A stretch of DNA of 64,000 bases from Hymenobacter oligotrophus (GCF_003574965.1 NZ_CP032317.1:744001-808000); one strand, 5' to 3'. Counted from the first letter of the stretch, positions 34,087 to 44,402 are shown. Program-made: numbers and translations. The notes: generated by a model not told the origin, from the sequence alone.

Positions 34087-36162
34087 ATGACCAAACGCCG
34101 ACCGTTCGCTTTCCTGTTGTTTTCCTTGCTTGCAGCCGCAGGCACTGCTCAAGCACAAGAGACTTGCATGCTCGAGCCGGTTGCATTGAGCCGCCGGGCC
34201 ACCGAGGCCTCGCTTGTGGTGGAGGCGCGCATAGTGGGCCAGCAAGCCGTAGCCGACGCGGCAGGGCGCATCTTTACCGTTAGCCAACTCGAGGTTTACA
34301 AAGTGTTTCGGGGGCAGGTGCCGGCTGCCGGGGTGCAACTGGCCGAGCCCGGTGGCTCCCTAGGTTTGCGCCGCGAAGAAGTAAGCGGCACCGCCGGGCT
34401 AGAGGTGGGGCAGCAAGGCCTGTTTTTTCTGGAGGCCGACCCCGCGGCGCCCCGCCCGGGCGCGCTGCGGCTGTACGCCGGTCCGCAGGGCTTCGTGCGC
34501 TACGATGCCGCTACCCACGTGGCCGCAGAGCCGTTTGGGCGCTACAACTCCATCGAAAACGATTTGTACCCGGCCGTGGAGCGCCTTACCGGGCGGCGTT
34601 TTCAGGAACTGCGGCGCAACGCCGAGCTGAGCACGCCCACGGTGGTGGCGCGCGGCACGGCGGCACCTGCCATTAGCAGCTTTTCGCCGGCCATCTTGTC
34701 GGCGGGCACGGGGGAGGTACTTACCATCCAAGGTTCGGGTTTTGGCAGTACGCGGGGCACCGGCCGGGTCGAGTTTCCGAACGCCGACCAGGGGGGCAGC
34801 TCGCGCGTAGCCGCCAACAGCACGGATTACGTGTCGTGGTCGGACACCAAAATTGAGGTGCGGGTGCCCTCGAGCGCCAACGGCGGCGGAGCCGGTTCGG
34901 GTAAATTTGTGGTGTATGCCGAAGGCGGCGCCAGCGCCACCAGCGCCACCAGTCTTAGCATTGTTTTCTCCTACAGCAACATCGGCAGTACGCCAGCGCG
35001 CGCCCGTCTCATCAACAAAGACAAGCAAGGCGGCTACACGCTTCAGTACAACGCCACGTTTGGCGACCGGCCGGCAGCCCGTTCGTCGTTTGAGCGTGCC
35101 CTAGGTACCTGGGCCGCCGCTACCCGCGTGAACCGCCGGATGGGCAGCTTTGCAACCACCACCACGGCCGCCTCCGATGGGGTGAACGTAATTCGCTTCG
35201 ATGTGGGCACTGAGCTGCCAGCAGGCGTGCTGGGCCGCACCACCTCGTACTACAGCGGCTGCTCCACGGGGGGCGTTACGTATTGGTCGGTGGCCGAAAC
35301 CGACTTCACGTTCAACGACGACACGAACTGGAACTTCGCCGCCACGGCGCCCTCGTCGTCGCAATACGATTTCGAAAGCGTTGCCCTGCACGAGCAAGGC
35401 CACGCGCACCAATTGGGGCACATCATTCGGCCGGGCGCGGTAATGCACTACGCCATTGCCAACGGGCAGCAGTCGCGCACGCTCAGCGCTGAAAGCGACA
35501 TTGCCGGCGGCCTCAGCGTCGTGGATTTCAGCCTGAAAAGCCCTAACCCTTGCGACTTTGCCCTGATTCAGCTGCTGCAAGCGGCCGCGCCGTTGCCCGT
35601 GGAGCTGGTTGGGTTTGCGGCCCGTTACGAGCCCACCCTGCCGGGTACGCGCCTTAACTGGGCCACGGCCAGCGAGCTGAAAAGCAGCTACTTTGCTGTG
35701 CAAGCCGCCGACGAAGCCAATGCCGCTACCTGGCAGGAGGTGGCTCGCGTAAGCGCCGCCGGGCAAAGCAGCATCCGCCGCACCTACGAGGCCACCGACG
35801 CGCGCGCCCTAGGTACCGGGCAGGTGCGCTACTACCGCCTGCGTCAGGTGGATACCGATGGTTCGGAGCATTTTTCTGCCCCCGTAGTGGTGGCGGGCCT
35901 GGGTGCCGTTGCGGAGCTGCAAGCTTTCCCGATCCCGGCAACGGATGTGCTGCAGGTGCAGGGGCCGTTGGCCTCGGCTACCTCCGGCGTGCGCATTGTG
36001 CTGCTTGATGCGGCGGGCCGTTTGGTGAAAGAACTGCGCCTGCCGGCAGGCGCCAGCTCGGTCCAACTGCCCGTAGCCGAGCTGCGCAACGGCCTCTACA
36101 CGCTGCAATGGCAATCCGATGGCAGCAAACCCCTGAGCCGGCGCGTACTAGTGCAGCACTAG
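34087..36162 (+). CDS. Secreted matrixin-like zinc metalloprotease with IPT/TIG domain and T9SS sorting tail
   Basis: 691 residues. Signal peptide (MTKRRPFAFLLFSLLAAAGTAQAQ), an N-terminal beta domain, an IPT/TIG domain from about residue 192 (AISSFSPAILSAGTGEVLTIQGSGFG), then a protease domain with HEQGHAHQLGH at residues 435-445, the metzincin HExxHxxGxxH pattern with Gln in the variable place, and a later methionine (AVMHYAI). From about residue 505 (LPVELVGFAARYE) comes the region typical of type IX-secreted proteins, ending LRNGLYTLQWQSDG...SRRVLVQH, a type A sorting domain. Export across the outer membrane is therefore predicted. Transcribed alone. Confidence 0.85.
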   Translation: MTKRRPFAFLLFSLLAAAGTAQAQETCMLEPVALSRRATEASLVVEARIVGQQAVADAAGRIFTVSQLEVYKVFRGQVPAAGVQLAEPGGSLGLRREEVSGTAGLEVGQQGLFFLEADPAAPRPGALRLYAGPQGFVRYDAATHVAAEPFGRYNSIENDLYPAVERLTGRRFQELRRNAELSTPTVVARGTAAPAISSFSPAILSAGTGEVLTIQGSGFGSTRGTGRVEFPNADQGGSSRVAANSTDYVSWSDTKIEVRVPSSANGGGAGSGKFVVYAEGGASATSATSLSIVFSYSNIGSTPARARLINKDKQGGYTLQYNATFGDRPAARSSFERALGTWAAATRVNRRMGSFATTTTAASDGVNVIRFDVGTELPAGVLGRTTSYYSGCSTGGVTYWSVAETDFTFNDDTNWNFAATAPSSSQYDFESVALHEQGHAHQLGHIIRPGAVMHYAIANGQQSRTLSAESDIAGGLSVVDFSLKSPNPCDFALIQLLQAAAPLPVELVGFAARYEPTLPGTRLNWATASELKSSYFAVQAADEANAATWQEVARVSAAGQSSIRRTYEATDARALGTGQVRYYRLRQVDTDGSEHFSAPVVVAGLGAVAELQAFPIPATDVLQVQGPLASATSGVRIVLLDAAGRLVKELRLPAGASSVQLPVAELRNGLYTLQWQSDGSKPLSRRVLVQH

Positions 36163-36184
36163 TAGCATCCGAAGTTCGATAAAC

Positions 36185-36222
36185 CCGAAGCCCCGCCATG
36201 GTGAACCTTGGCGGGGCTTCGG
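36185..36222 (+). terminator. Terminator of the matrixin-like gene
   Basis: Perfect 14-bp stem CCGAAGCCCCGCCA / TGGCGGGGCTTCGG, loop of 10 bases, then CTTTGTTTTC, 22 bases after the stop. The remaining sequence to 36451 contains no recognisable gene; CCTAGG occurs at 36310. Confidence 0.85.
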
Positions 36223-36451
36223 CTTTGTTTTCGGGAGTAATCAGCGTGCTTAGTTATTCCGCACCTGCACGAGCGACGAACAGCTTGGGTGGGTAATAAA
36301 GAGTGTTTTCCTAGGTCGCGAAACAGCTGCAATGGCGCAGCAGCTCGCCGGCATGATGCGCCCGCTTTTACATGGAAGCAAGCCGGGGCAAAGCCGTTTC
36401 GTGCTAGTTAGCTGGTAGCACCAACTACCCCTTAATTAATGGGCTGAACAC

Positions 36452-38239
36452 CTAGGCAGGTTGCTTTTGAACCGGGGCGGCGGGGCGTTGCCGCTCGCCT
36501 ATTTGCTGGCGCCACATGGCGTAGTACAAGCCTTTGCCTTCGAGTAGCTCGTCGTGGCGGCCGGCCTCCACCACGCGCCCGCGCTCCAGCACAAAAATGT
36601 GGTCGGCGTGCAATATGGTGCTCAGGCGGTGGGCAATAAGGATGGTGAGGTGCTGGCGCGTGGCCGACAGCTCGCGCACCGTCCGGCTGATTTCCTCTTC
36701 GGTGAGCGAGTCGAGGGCCGAAGTGGCCTCGTCGAACACGAGCAGCGTGGGGTGGCGCAGCAGAGCCCGCGCGATGCTCAGGCGCTGCTTTTCGCCGCCC
36801 GAAACCTTCACGCCGCCTTCGCCAATCACGGTGTCGAGGCCCAGGGGCGCGCGGCGCAGCAACGAGTCGGCAGCGGCCTGGTGCAGGGCGCGCAGGCATT
36901 CCTCGTCGGTGGCGTGCGGGGCCACAAAGCGCAAATTGTCGCGGATGGTACCGGCAAACAGCTGTGCATCCTGCGTCACGAAACCGATTTGCTCGCGCAA
37001 GGCATCGAGGTCGAGGTCGGTGCCGGGCACGTCGTTGTACAATATGCGGCCTTGGGCGGGCGCGTACAGGCCTACCAGCAGCTTTACGAGGGTGGTTTTG
37101 CCCGAACCCGATGGCCCCACAAACGCCACGGTTTGGCCCAGCTCGGCGCGGAAAGAAATGCCGTCGAGCGCGGCGGTGCTGGCCGATGCGTGCTGGAATT
37201 GTACTTGCTCGAACTCCAGGGTGCGCAGCTGCCCAATCGACCTAGGCGCGGCGGGTTTGGCCTCGCGGGGCGTGTCGAGGATTTGCTGAAAATTGGCTAG
37301 CGAGGCTTCGGTTTCGCGGTAGATGTTGATGATGTTGCCCAGCTCCTGCAAAGGCCCGAAAATGAAGAACGAGTAGATGAACAGCGAGAAGAATTCGCCC
37401 ACCGTAATGCGCCCGTCGAACACGAGGTACAGCATCAGCAGCAAAATGCCGTTGCGCAGCAGGTTTACGCACGTGCCCTGCACAAACGCCAAGGAGCGGA
37501 TGTAGCGCACTTTTTTCAGCTCCAGCGCCAAAATGCGGCCGGTGGTGTCGTTCAGGCGTTTGGTTTCTTGCTGCGCCAAGCCCAGGCTCTTCACCAGCTC
37601 GATGTTGCGCAGGCTCTCGGTGGTGGAGCCCGCCAGCGCCGTGGTTTCGGCCACGATGGTTTTCTGGATTACCTTGATTTTTTTGCTGAGCACCGACGAC
37701 AAAATGCCCAGTACCGGAATCGTGATAAAGTAAATGGGAGCAATGAGCCAGTACACCGAAATGGCGTACACCACCACGAAGATGATGCCCACCAACGAGG
37801 TAAACAGCACGTTTACGAACGACGAAATCAGCCGCTCCACATCGGTGCGCACCTTTTGCAACTTGCCTAGGGTTTCGCCCGAGCGCTGATCCTCAAATAT
37901 TTGGTACGGCAGGTCGAGCGAGTGCCGCAGGCCATCGGAGTACAGCTGCGCACCTAGGCGCTGCGTGATGACGTTGACGTAGTAATCCTGAAAGTTTTTG
38001 GCGATGCGCGACACCATGGCCACGCCCATGGCCGCCAAAATCAGCACGCCGGCGCCTTCCATAAAGCCCGTGGCGCCCAAATCGTGCTTGCGGCCCGCGG
38101 GCAACACCACGTACTGGTCGATTACCTTCCGGAAGATCCACGGATCGAGCAGCGAGAAAATTTGGTTGACGGCCGCCAGCAGCAAGGCCAGCGCCAGCAG
38201 GCCCCAGTACTGGCGCAAGTACCCATACAATAGTTTCAT
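36452..38239 (-). CDS. ABC exporter, half-transporter (permease plus ATPase)
   Basis: 595-residue MsbA/MDR-like half-transporter, working as a dimer. About six membrane helices occupy residues 10-310. The ATPase follows with Walker A GPSGSGKT, Q-loop region IGFVTQDAQLF, signature VSGGEKQRLS, Walker B LLVFDEATSALD and the switch His in LIAHRLSTI. Lipid or drug export is likely, but the substrate is not known. The ATG at 38237-38239 precedes KLLYGYLRQYWGLL. The TAG stop lies inside CCTAGG (36451-36456). Confidence 0.9.
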   Translation of the reverse strand: MKLLYGYLRQYWGLLALALLLAAVNQIFSLLDPWIFRKVIDQYVVLPAGRKHDLGATGFMEGAGVLILAAMGVAMVSRIAKNFQDYYVNVITQRLGAQLYSDGLRHSLDLPYQIFEDQRSGETLGKLQKVRTDVERLISSFVNVLFTSLVGIIFVVVYAISVYWLIAPIYFITIPVLGILSSVLSKKIKVIQKTIVAETTALAGSTTESLRNIELVKSLGLAQQETKRLNDTTGRILALELKKVRYIRSLAFVQGTCVNLLRNGILLLMLYLVFDGRITVGEFFSLFIYSFFIFGPLQELGNIINIYRETEASLANFQQILDTPREAKPAAPRSIGQLRTLEFEQVQFQHASASTAALDGISFRAELGQTVAFVGPSGSGKTTLVKLLVGLYAPAQGRILYNDVPGTDLDLDALREQIGFVTQDAQLFAGTIRDNLRFVAPHATDEECLRALHQAAADSLLRRAPLGLDTVIGEGGVKVSGGEKQRLSIARALLRHPTLLVFDEATSALDSLTEEEISRTVRELSATRQHLTILIAHRLSTILHADHIFVLERGRVVEAGRHDELLEGKGLYYAMWRQQIGERQRPAAPVQKQPA

Positions 38240-38305
38240 GCGGCGGAAGGTAGGAGGAAAGACGCCTAACAACCACTGCGCATGCGGTAAGTTTCGGGGC
38301 CTGGG

Positions 38306-38635
38306 TTAAGGCTGCGTGCCGGCGTCCTGTATTTCGGGCCGGGCATCGGGGGCCACGTCGGCAAAAGCCTGCTGCACGCGGGCATTGGGCTTGCTGAGCA
38401 CCAGCCTAACCGAGCGCCGACCTAGGCGCTTTTGGTAGCGCAGCAGCAGCTCGCGGGCTGCAGTGGGCATGTGGTGCAACCGGCTGCAGTCAACCCAAAC
38501 GCTGGTTTTGCCGCTGCGCCACGCTTGTTGCAAGCAGCGCGCCAAGGTGTCGGCGGCGGTGCCGTTCGCCGATACAGGGCTTTCGGTAAGCATCAGAACG
38601 TACCGATCAGGCAGAATTTCGTGGTGCACATCCAT
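38306..38635 (-). CDS. STAS-like small protein
   Basis: 109 residues without signal or membrane helix. The pattern TSVWVDCSRLHHMPTAARELLL followed by VRLVLSKPNARVQQAFADV fits a STAS-type (anti-sigma-factor antagonist-like) fold: a beta strand, 'D.S.L....S' loop and helix, but with Pro-Thr instead of the phosphorylatable Ser. Function unknown; no partner kinase adjacent. The ATG at 38633-38635 is chosen because upstream in-frame codons read like non-coding sequence. Confidence 0.5.
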   Translation of the reverse strand: MDVHHEILPDRYVLMLTESPVSANGTAADTLARCLQQAWRSGKTSVWVDCSRLHHMPTAARELLLRYQKRLGRRSVRLVLSKPNARVQQAFADVAPDARPEIQDAGTQP

Positions 38636-39061
38636 GGCAAAGCGCAGCGTTTGGGGTGCTGCCGCGCTGTTATACGCGCCTAGGTGCCGAAAGGGTAGAG
38701 CAGGGGCAGTCAGCAATCGGCCATGCATAACATCAGGCAAGCGGCCGAGGTTGAGGCGCCGGGCCAAAATACGTATTTCACGCCGGCCAAAATCCGTATC
38801 AGTGCTGGGCAGGCCGGGTTTTGGGGCGCGTTACTTTGTGAAAGTGGGCTGCCTGTCAAATGCGGCAACTGGTACGACTTCAGGTGTGGTGTCGTGCCAA
38901 GGCAGGCGGCCCGCTTTTTTTGCGCGGCACCTAGGCGCAGCCGCGGGCTCGTTGCCGCGCAGCTGCCGGTAAATGCCCCGCGGCCGCCGCGGCAAGGCAA
39001 AATTTTCGCTTTGAGAATCAGTTTCATCAGGCTGCCGACGAGTTTTTTTTGAACAGGGCTA
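38636..39061. other. Intergenic stretch without recognised gene
   Basis: About 430 bases before the tRNA promoter. Possible frames on both strands have irregular composition and no recognisable motif. CCTAGG copies lie at 38679 and 38930, and a GC-rich CCGCGGCCGCCGCGG segment near 38980. Confidence 0.5.
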
Positions 39062-39091
39062 TTGCCTTGAAAAACCGGCCGGCTATCTTTG
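39062..39091 (+). promoter_or_regulatory. Bacteroidota-type promoter of tRNA-Glu
   Basis: A TTG -33 element (39062-39064) and a perfect TATCTTTG -7 element (39084-39091) are separated by 19 bases, matching the TTTG-N19-TAnnTTTG consensus. The tRNA begins 39 bases after the -7 element. Confidence 0.8.
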
Positions 39092-39130
39092 CATCATCAA
39101 ACGACACCGGCGCTGCGCAAGCAACTAACT

Positions 39131-39202
39131 GGTCCGTTCGTCTAGGGGTTAGGACTGCAGATTTTCATTCTGCCAACAGGGGTTCGATTCCCCTACGGAC
39201 TA
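39131..39202 (+). tRNA. tRNA-Glu (anticodon TTC)
   Basis: 72 bases fold as a cloverleaf: acceptor GGTCCGT with ACGGACT, D arm GTC/GAC, anticodon stem GCAGA/TCTGC with loop TTTTCAT giving anticodon TTC, and T arm AGGGG/CCCCT around TTCGATT. The CCA end is not encoded. A strong promoter lies upstream and a terminator at 39228 follows. Confidence 0.97.
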
Positions 39203-39227
39203 CACCGCTTGTCGTTTGAAACTTTCG

Positions 39228-39258
39228 AAACCCGCCCGGTACCGCACCGGGCGGGTTT
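39228..39258 (+). terminator. Terminator after tRNA-Glu
   Basis: Stem AAACCCGCCCGGT / ACCGGGCGGGTTT (13 bp) with a 5-base loop, followed by TTTGCTTTT. It separates the tRNA from gapA. Confidence 0.88.
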
Positions 39259-39328
39259 TTTGCTTTTCCCCCGCAGGCGTGTACCTTCGCCGCGCATTCT
39301 CACTCTGGCCCGGCGCGCGGGCCACTAA

Positions 39329-40351
<1,023 letters not shown>

Positions 40352-40370
40352 TTTGCCCTAACACCTTTTT

Positions 40371-40408
40371 GCAACGCCCGCTCCGCCACCCGGCGGGGCG
40401 GGCGTTGC
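40371..40408 (+). terminator. Terminator of gapA
   Basis: Outer stem GCAACGCCCGC / GCGGGCGTTGC (11 bp) with an inner CCGCC/GGCGG stem, 19 bases after the gapA stop. No long T-run follows. Confidence 0.7.
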
Positions 40409-40451
40409 TGCGTGTGGCGCTGGCCGCCTACTTCGCGTAACTTGCCCCGCC

Positions 40452-41354
40452 ATGACGCCCGACTGCCGCCGCCTGTGTTTTATTTTTAACCCGATTTCGG
40501 GCACCAACCGGCGCTTCGATTTGCCGGGTTTGCTGAGCCGGCAATTGGGCAACACACCCGGTCTGTACTACGAAGTTCAGCCCACGCACTACGCCGGCCA
40601 CGCCGAGGAACTGGCCCGCACGGCAGCCGCCAACGGCTTTGGCGTGGTGGTGGCCGTGGGCGGCGACGGTACCGTGAACGAAGTGGGCCGCGGGTTGCTA
40701 GGTACAGGCGTGGCCATGGGCGTGCTGCCCCGCGGCTCGGGCAACGGCCTGGCACGGCACCTAGGCATTCCGCTGGGCATGGCCGCGGCCGTGAGCTTGC
40801 TGCGCCAGCCGCGCGTGCTGCCCATTGATGTGGGGCGACTCAACGGCAAACCGTTTTTTTGCACGGCGGGCCTAGGCTTCGATGCCCACGTGAGCCGCTG
40901 CTTTGCCGCGGCGGGCACACGCGGCTTGGCTACTTACGTGCGCGTGGCTTTGCGCGAGTACGGCCGCTACCGCGCCACCCCTGTGCAAATCGAGGTGAAC
41001 GGACAACTGCTGCGCACCACTTGCTACGTACTGGCCTTCGCCAACGCGGCCCAGTACGGCAACAACGCCTATATTGCTCCGCTGGCCAACATCCGCGACG
41101 GGTTGTTGGATATGTGCCTGATCGACGAAATGCCGCTTAGCCGGGCGCTGCGCGTGGCTTACGGGCTGGCGGCCGGCGACCTGCCTACCTCCGGCGCGGC
41201 CGCTTACCACACCACCCATACCGTGCGCGTGCGCAGCGAGCAACCGCTGGGTTTTCACCTCGATGGCGACTTCGCCGGCGAAGCCACCGACGTATCCGTA
41301 GCCCTCGAGCCCCAAGCCCTGCCAGTGGTGGTGGGCCATTCGTTTACGCAATAG
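40452..41354 (+). CDS. Diacylglycerol/sphingosine kinase-like lipid kinase (YegS/LCB5 family)
   Basis: 300-residue soluble lipid kinase. IFNPISGTN, the nucleotide motif VGGDGTVNEV (residues 69-78), LPRGSGNGLARHLGIP (92-107) and TAGLGFDAHVSR identify the family, and the C-terminal FHLDGDFAGEATDVSVALEP returns to the N-terminal domain. It phosphorylates a lipid head group, but which one is unknown; relatives in Bacteroidota act on diacylglycerol or sphingoid bases. It includes two CTA-GGC Leu-Gly pairs in CCTAGG context. Confidence 0.88.
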   Translation: MTPDCRRLCFIFNPISGTNRRFDLPGLLSRQLGNTPGLYYEVQPTHYAGHAEELARTAAANGFGVVVAVGGDGTVNEVGRGLLGTGVAMGVLPRGSGNGLARHLGIPLGMAAAVSLLRQPRVLPIDVGRLNGKPFFCTAGLGFDAHVSRCFAAAGTRGLATYVRVALREYGRYRATPVQIEVNGQLLRTTCYVLAFANAAQYGNNAYIAPLANIRDGLLDMCLIDEMPLSRALRVAYGLAAGDLPTSGAAAYHTTHTVRVRSEQPLGFHLDGDFAGEATDVSVALEPQALPVVVGHSFTQ

Positions 41355-41409
41355 CACCTAGGCCCAGCACCGCGGCCAGGGCCCGATAACGCATACATTC
41401 GCACTTACC

Positions 41410-41757
41410 ATGGCAAAAAACCACCGCAACCGCGACGGGGTGGTGTACTCCACCAACCCCGAATTTGAGTACCAAGACCAAGACGCCGGCACCGACGCCC
41501 AAACCCCGCCGCCGCAGCAACAGCAGCTGCGCGTGCAGCTCGACCGCAAGCAGCGCGGCGGCAAGCAAGTAACGCTGATTACCGGCTTTATAGGCCGCGA
41601 CGAAGACCTGCAAGCCCTAGGTAAACTTCTGAAAACCAAGTGCGGAGTGGGCGGCAACGCCAAAGACGGCGAAATCCTGATTCAGGGCGACTTTCGCGAC
41701 AAAGTGCTGGCCGAACTCATTGCCCAGGGCTACAAAGCCAAAAAAATCGGCGGCTAG
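41410..41757 (+). CDS. SUI1/eIF1-family translation factor
   Basis: 115 residues. A polar, proline/glutamine-rich N-terminus of about 40 residues precedes a SUI1 domain: [41 protein letters not shown] and [20 protein letters not shown]. Bacterial members (YciH type) resemble eukaryotic eIF1 and may affect start-codon selection. It is 55 bases after the lipid kinase on the same strand, possibly one transcript. Confidence 0.9.
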   Translation: MAKNHRNRDGVVYSTNPEFEYQDQDAGTDAQTPPPQQQQLRVQLDRKQRGGKQVTLITGFIGRDEDLQALGKLLKTKCGVGGNAKDGEILIQGDFRDKVLAELIAQGYKAKKIGG

Positions 41758-41906
41758 GTGCACGGACACGTCTGGAGCGGCAAGGCCAACGTATAGCCAC
41801 CACCTGACCTTCGCCTCGATGAACCCTTGCCATGCTCTGCCTAGGTGCGGCAGCTCCGATCTGCCCGCGCCACATGCTGCGGTAACCACCCAAACCCGCT
41901 GCGCAC

Positions 41907-42305
41907 ATGAGTAGCCGCTTCGAACTCATTGAGGGCTACGTACGCGGTCTGGCGCAGTGGCTGAAGCTCGGCGTGGAGGCCGTGGGCGCGGGCGTTATCG
42001 GTATTGGCGTGGTGGTGGCCTTGGTGCGGCTGGTGCCCATGCTGCTGCGCCGGCGCGGAGCCAATTTTACGGCTGTGCGCCTGCTGCTCGCGCGGTACCT
42101 GGCTTTGGCGTTGGAGTTTCAGCTCGGCGCCGACATCCTCTCTACGGCTATTGCGCCAACCTGGGAGCAAATCGGGCAGTTGGGCGCCATTGCCGTCATC
42201 CGAACGGTGCTCAATTATTTCCTGTCGAAGGAAATGCGCGAGGAGCAAGCCTCGGTGGCCGAAGAAATTGTGGATCAAAAAAGCCAATCGGGTTTGGCTC
42301 CCTGA
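41907..42305 (+). CDS. DUF1622 family membrane protein
   Basis: 132 residues with two or three hydrophobic helices: VGAGVIGIGVVVALVRLVPM, ARYLALALEFQLGADILSTA and IGQLGAIAVIRTVLNYFL. The ordering LEFQLGADIL...I..IAVIRT.LNYFL..E is the DUF1622 pattern. Function unknown; such proteins are found near transport or ion-stress genes in many bacteria. It ends in a polar cytoplasmic tail. Confidence 0.85.
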   Translation: MSSRFELIEGYVRGLAQWLKLGVEAVGAGVIGIGVVVALVRLVPMLLRRRGANFTAVRLLLARYLALALEFQLGADILSTAIAPTWEQIGQLGAIAVIRTVLNYFLSKEMREEQASVAEEIVDQKSQSGLAP

Positions 42306-42355
42306 TGCTACGGCAGGCGCCCCAAGCTGCACCCTCTCCTGCTACGGAACACCGC

Positions 42356-43117
42356 CTAGGTGCTTGGGTACTGGCCGGGCCGCTGCAGGTAAGCAAGCGC
42401 CCGAGCAACGTCTTCGGGGGTATCGATACCGATGGTTTCGAGGGCGGTTTCGGCCGTCCGGATGCGAAAACCGTGTGTTAGCCAGCGCAGTTGCTCCAGC
42501 GACTCGGCCAGCTCGAGCGGGGCCGGCGCCAGCTGCGTAAGCTGCTGCAGCACGGCCGGGCGGTAGGCGTACAAGCCAATGTGCCGCAGGTAAGGGTGGT
42601 GCTGCAGCCACTGCTCCTGCGGGTGCTGGCGCAGGTAAGGAACAGGGTGCCGGCTGAAGTACAGCGCCTCGGCCTGGGCCCCGAGCACTACCTTGGGCAG
42701 GTGCGGGCTAAGCAACTCTTCGAGGTTGAGCACGGGCTTTACGAGCGTGGCGATTTGCGTGTTAGCATCGGCAAAAAGGGCAAGCAGGGCGTTGATTTGC
42801 GCGGCGTGCACAAACGGCTCGTCGCCCTGAATGTTTACCACGCAATCGGCCGGGGTGCCTAGGTGCTGGTAGGCCTCCCACACGCGGTCGGTGCCGCTGG
42901 GGTGGTCGGGGTTGGTTAGCACGGCCTCGCCGCCAAAACCCAGCACGTGCTTCCGGATGCGCTCGTCGTCGGTGGCCACTACCACGCGGCTGAGGTTGGC
43001 TTGCCGGGCCTGCTCCACCACGCGCTGTATCATCGATTTGCCGCCTAGGTCGATGAGAGGTTTGCCGGGCAGGCGGGTAGAGGCGTATCGGGCCGGGATA
43101 ATGCCGATGCTGTGCAT
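42356..43117 (-). CDS. kdsB: 3-deoxy-manno-octulosonate cytidylyltransferase
   Basis: Activates KDO as CMP-KDO for lipid A/LPS core synthesis. The 253-residue protein has the complete pattern: IGIIPARYASTRLPGKPLIDL, VVVATDDERI, LTNPDHPSGTDRVWEA, VVNIQGDEPFV and IGIDTPEDVARAL. No neighbouring kds gene. It implies a Gram-negative outer membrane with KDO. The TAG stop is embedded in CCTAGG (42355-42360). Confidence 0.96.
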   Translation of the reverse strand: MHSIGIIPARYASTRLPGKPLIDLGGKSMIQRVVEQARQANLSRVVVATDDERIRKHVLGFGGEAVLTNPDHPSGTDRVWEAYQHLGTPADCVVNIQGDEPFVHAAQINALLALFADANTQIATLVKPVLNLEELLSPHLPKVVLGAQAEALYFSRHPVPYLRQHPQEQWLQHHPYLRHIGLYAYRPAVLQQLTQLAPAPLELAESLEQLRWLTHGFRIRTAETALETIGIDTPEDVARALAYLQRPGQYPST

Positions 43118-43235
43118 AAGGGTGCTGATATTCAGAAGTGAGCCCCGGGCAAGCTAGCGGCAGCCGCCGAACTTGCCAAGCGCGGTAAAATTGGCACGAT
43201 CATAGACAAAATCCCGCTCAGCAGGCATAATTCCG

Positions 43236-43243
43236 TATCTTTC
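43236..43243 (+). promoter_or_regulatory. Possible -7 element of the LysM gene
   Basis: TATCTTTC matches seven of eight positions of the TAnnTTTG consensus, 76 bases before the ATG at 43320. No TTTG -33 element is clear at the expected spacing. Confidence 0.4.
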
Positions 43244-43319
43244 GCCAGCGTAGTCACTCGTGGGCAACGCCTTACCCCGTCGAATTAAACTGCCCTTGGT
43301 GCAGTACGACACCCTCCTT

Positions 43320-44360
43320 ATGAGCCGAATTTCGCATACTCTCTCCGCCTTCTTTTTACTCTGCCTGCCTGTTGCTGCTTTAGCAAACCCTGTGCTGCCG
43401 CCCGATTCGGTGGGCGTGGTTACGCGTCAGAACAAAACCTACGTACGCCACCGGGTAACCGCCGGCGAAACCCTTTACGGGTTGGCCCGCCGCTACCGCG
43501 TGAGCGTTGAGGACATCATGGAAGCCAACCCGAGCATCAAGGGCGCGCTGGTTTCGGGGCAGGAGGTGTTGGTGCCGCGCGTGCGGGCCCTGGTGCCGGC
43601 AACGGCGCCCAAAGCCGCCGCGGCCACCACTACCGGAACCGAGGCTCCCACCGCCGCGGCCCGCAGCCTGCCCACCGATGCCAAGGGCAACCGCGTGTAC
43701 AAAGTGCAGCCGGGCCAAACGCTGTTTGCCATTTCGCGCAAGTTTGGCGTGGCGCCCGCGGCGTTGCAGCGCTACAACAAGCTAGCCACCAACGGCGGCG
43801 TTAAGGTGGGCCAAACCCTAATTATCGTGCCCGCTGGCGGCGCTGCTGCGGCCGCCGAGCCGGCAGTGGCTGCTGCTAAGCCCGTGCCCACGCCGCCCAC
43901 CGCCCGCCCCGAGCGCGACGATGAGACCGAGAAAGAGCGCGCCAAGGAACGCGAGCGGGAAGCCGACCGCGAAAAAGAACGCGAAGCTGCCAAAACCAAG
44001 GAGGCCGAAGCCACGCGCGAGAAGGATGTAGCGCCTCCCAGCCCCACCGCCACGCCCGCCGACGAGCCCACGCGCGCCAGCGAGGTTGTGCGCAAGGTTA
44101 CCGAAAGCGGCCTGGCCGCGGTAATCGAGGGCGGGAACTCCGAAAAATACCTCGCCCTGCACAAAACCGCGCCGGTGGGCACCATCATGATGGTGCGCAA
44201 CATCATGAACGGCCAGGTGGTGTACGTGCGTGTAATTGGCAAACTGCCCGACACCGGCGACAACTCCACGGTGCTTATTCGTCTTTCGAAAAAAGCTGTG
44301 GCCAAGCTGAATACGCCCGATCAGCGCTTCCGCGTCGAAACCTCGTATTTGCCCGATTAA
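43320..44360 (+). CDS. LysM-repeat protein with RlpA-like C-terminal barrel
   Basis: 346 residues. Signal peptide (to about ALA, residue 21); LysM 1 at about 43-85 (VTAGETLYGLARRYRVSVEDIM), LysM 2 at about 122-166 (VQPGQTLFAISRKFGV); then a highly charged Glu/Lys/Arg linker (about 195-240, ERAKEREREADREKEREA), and a C-terminal double-psi barrel (HKTAPVGTIMMVRN, VYVRVIGKLPDTGDNSTVLIRLSKKA) as in RlpA-type septal-ring and lytic proteins. It is predicted to bind peptidoglycan in the periplasm. The ATG at 43320 is where the signal starts. Confidence 0.85.
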   Translation: MSRISHTLSAFFLLCLPVAALANPVLPPDSVGVVTRQNKTYVRHRVTAGETLYGLARRYRVSVEDIMEANPSIKGALVSGQEVLVPRVRALVPATAPKAAAATTTGTEAPTAAARSLPTDAKGNRVYKVQPGQTLFAISRKFGVAPAALQRYNKLATNGGVKVGQTLIIVPAGGAAAAAEPAVAAAKPVPTPPTARPERDDETEKERAKEREREADREKEREAAKTKEAEATREKDVAPPSPTATPADEPTRASEVVRKVTESGLAAVIEGGNSEKYLALHKTAPVGTIMMVRNIMNGQVVYVRVIGKLPDTGDNSTVLIRLSKKAVAKLNTPDQRFRVETSYLPD

Positions 44361-44402
44361 GCTGCTGCGGTTTACTGCCGCACCCGAAGGTTCGTATTTT
44401 AT

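Noticed and set aside
38710-39052. Overlapping open frames on both strands before tRNA-Glu
   Set aside because: Neither has a domain, signal or membrane pattern, and both read through the tRNA-upstream low-information sequence. Treated as non-coding.
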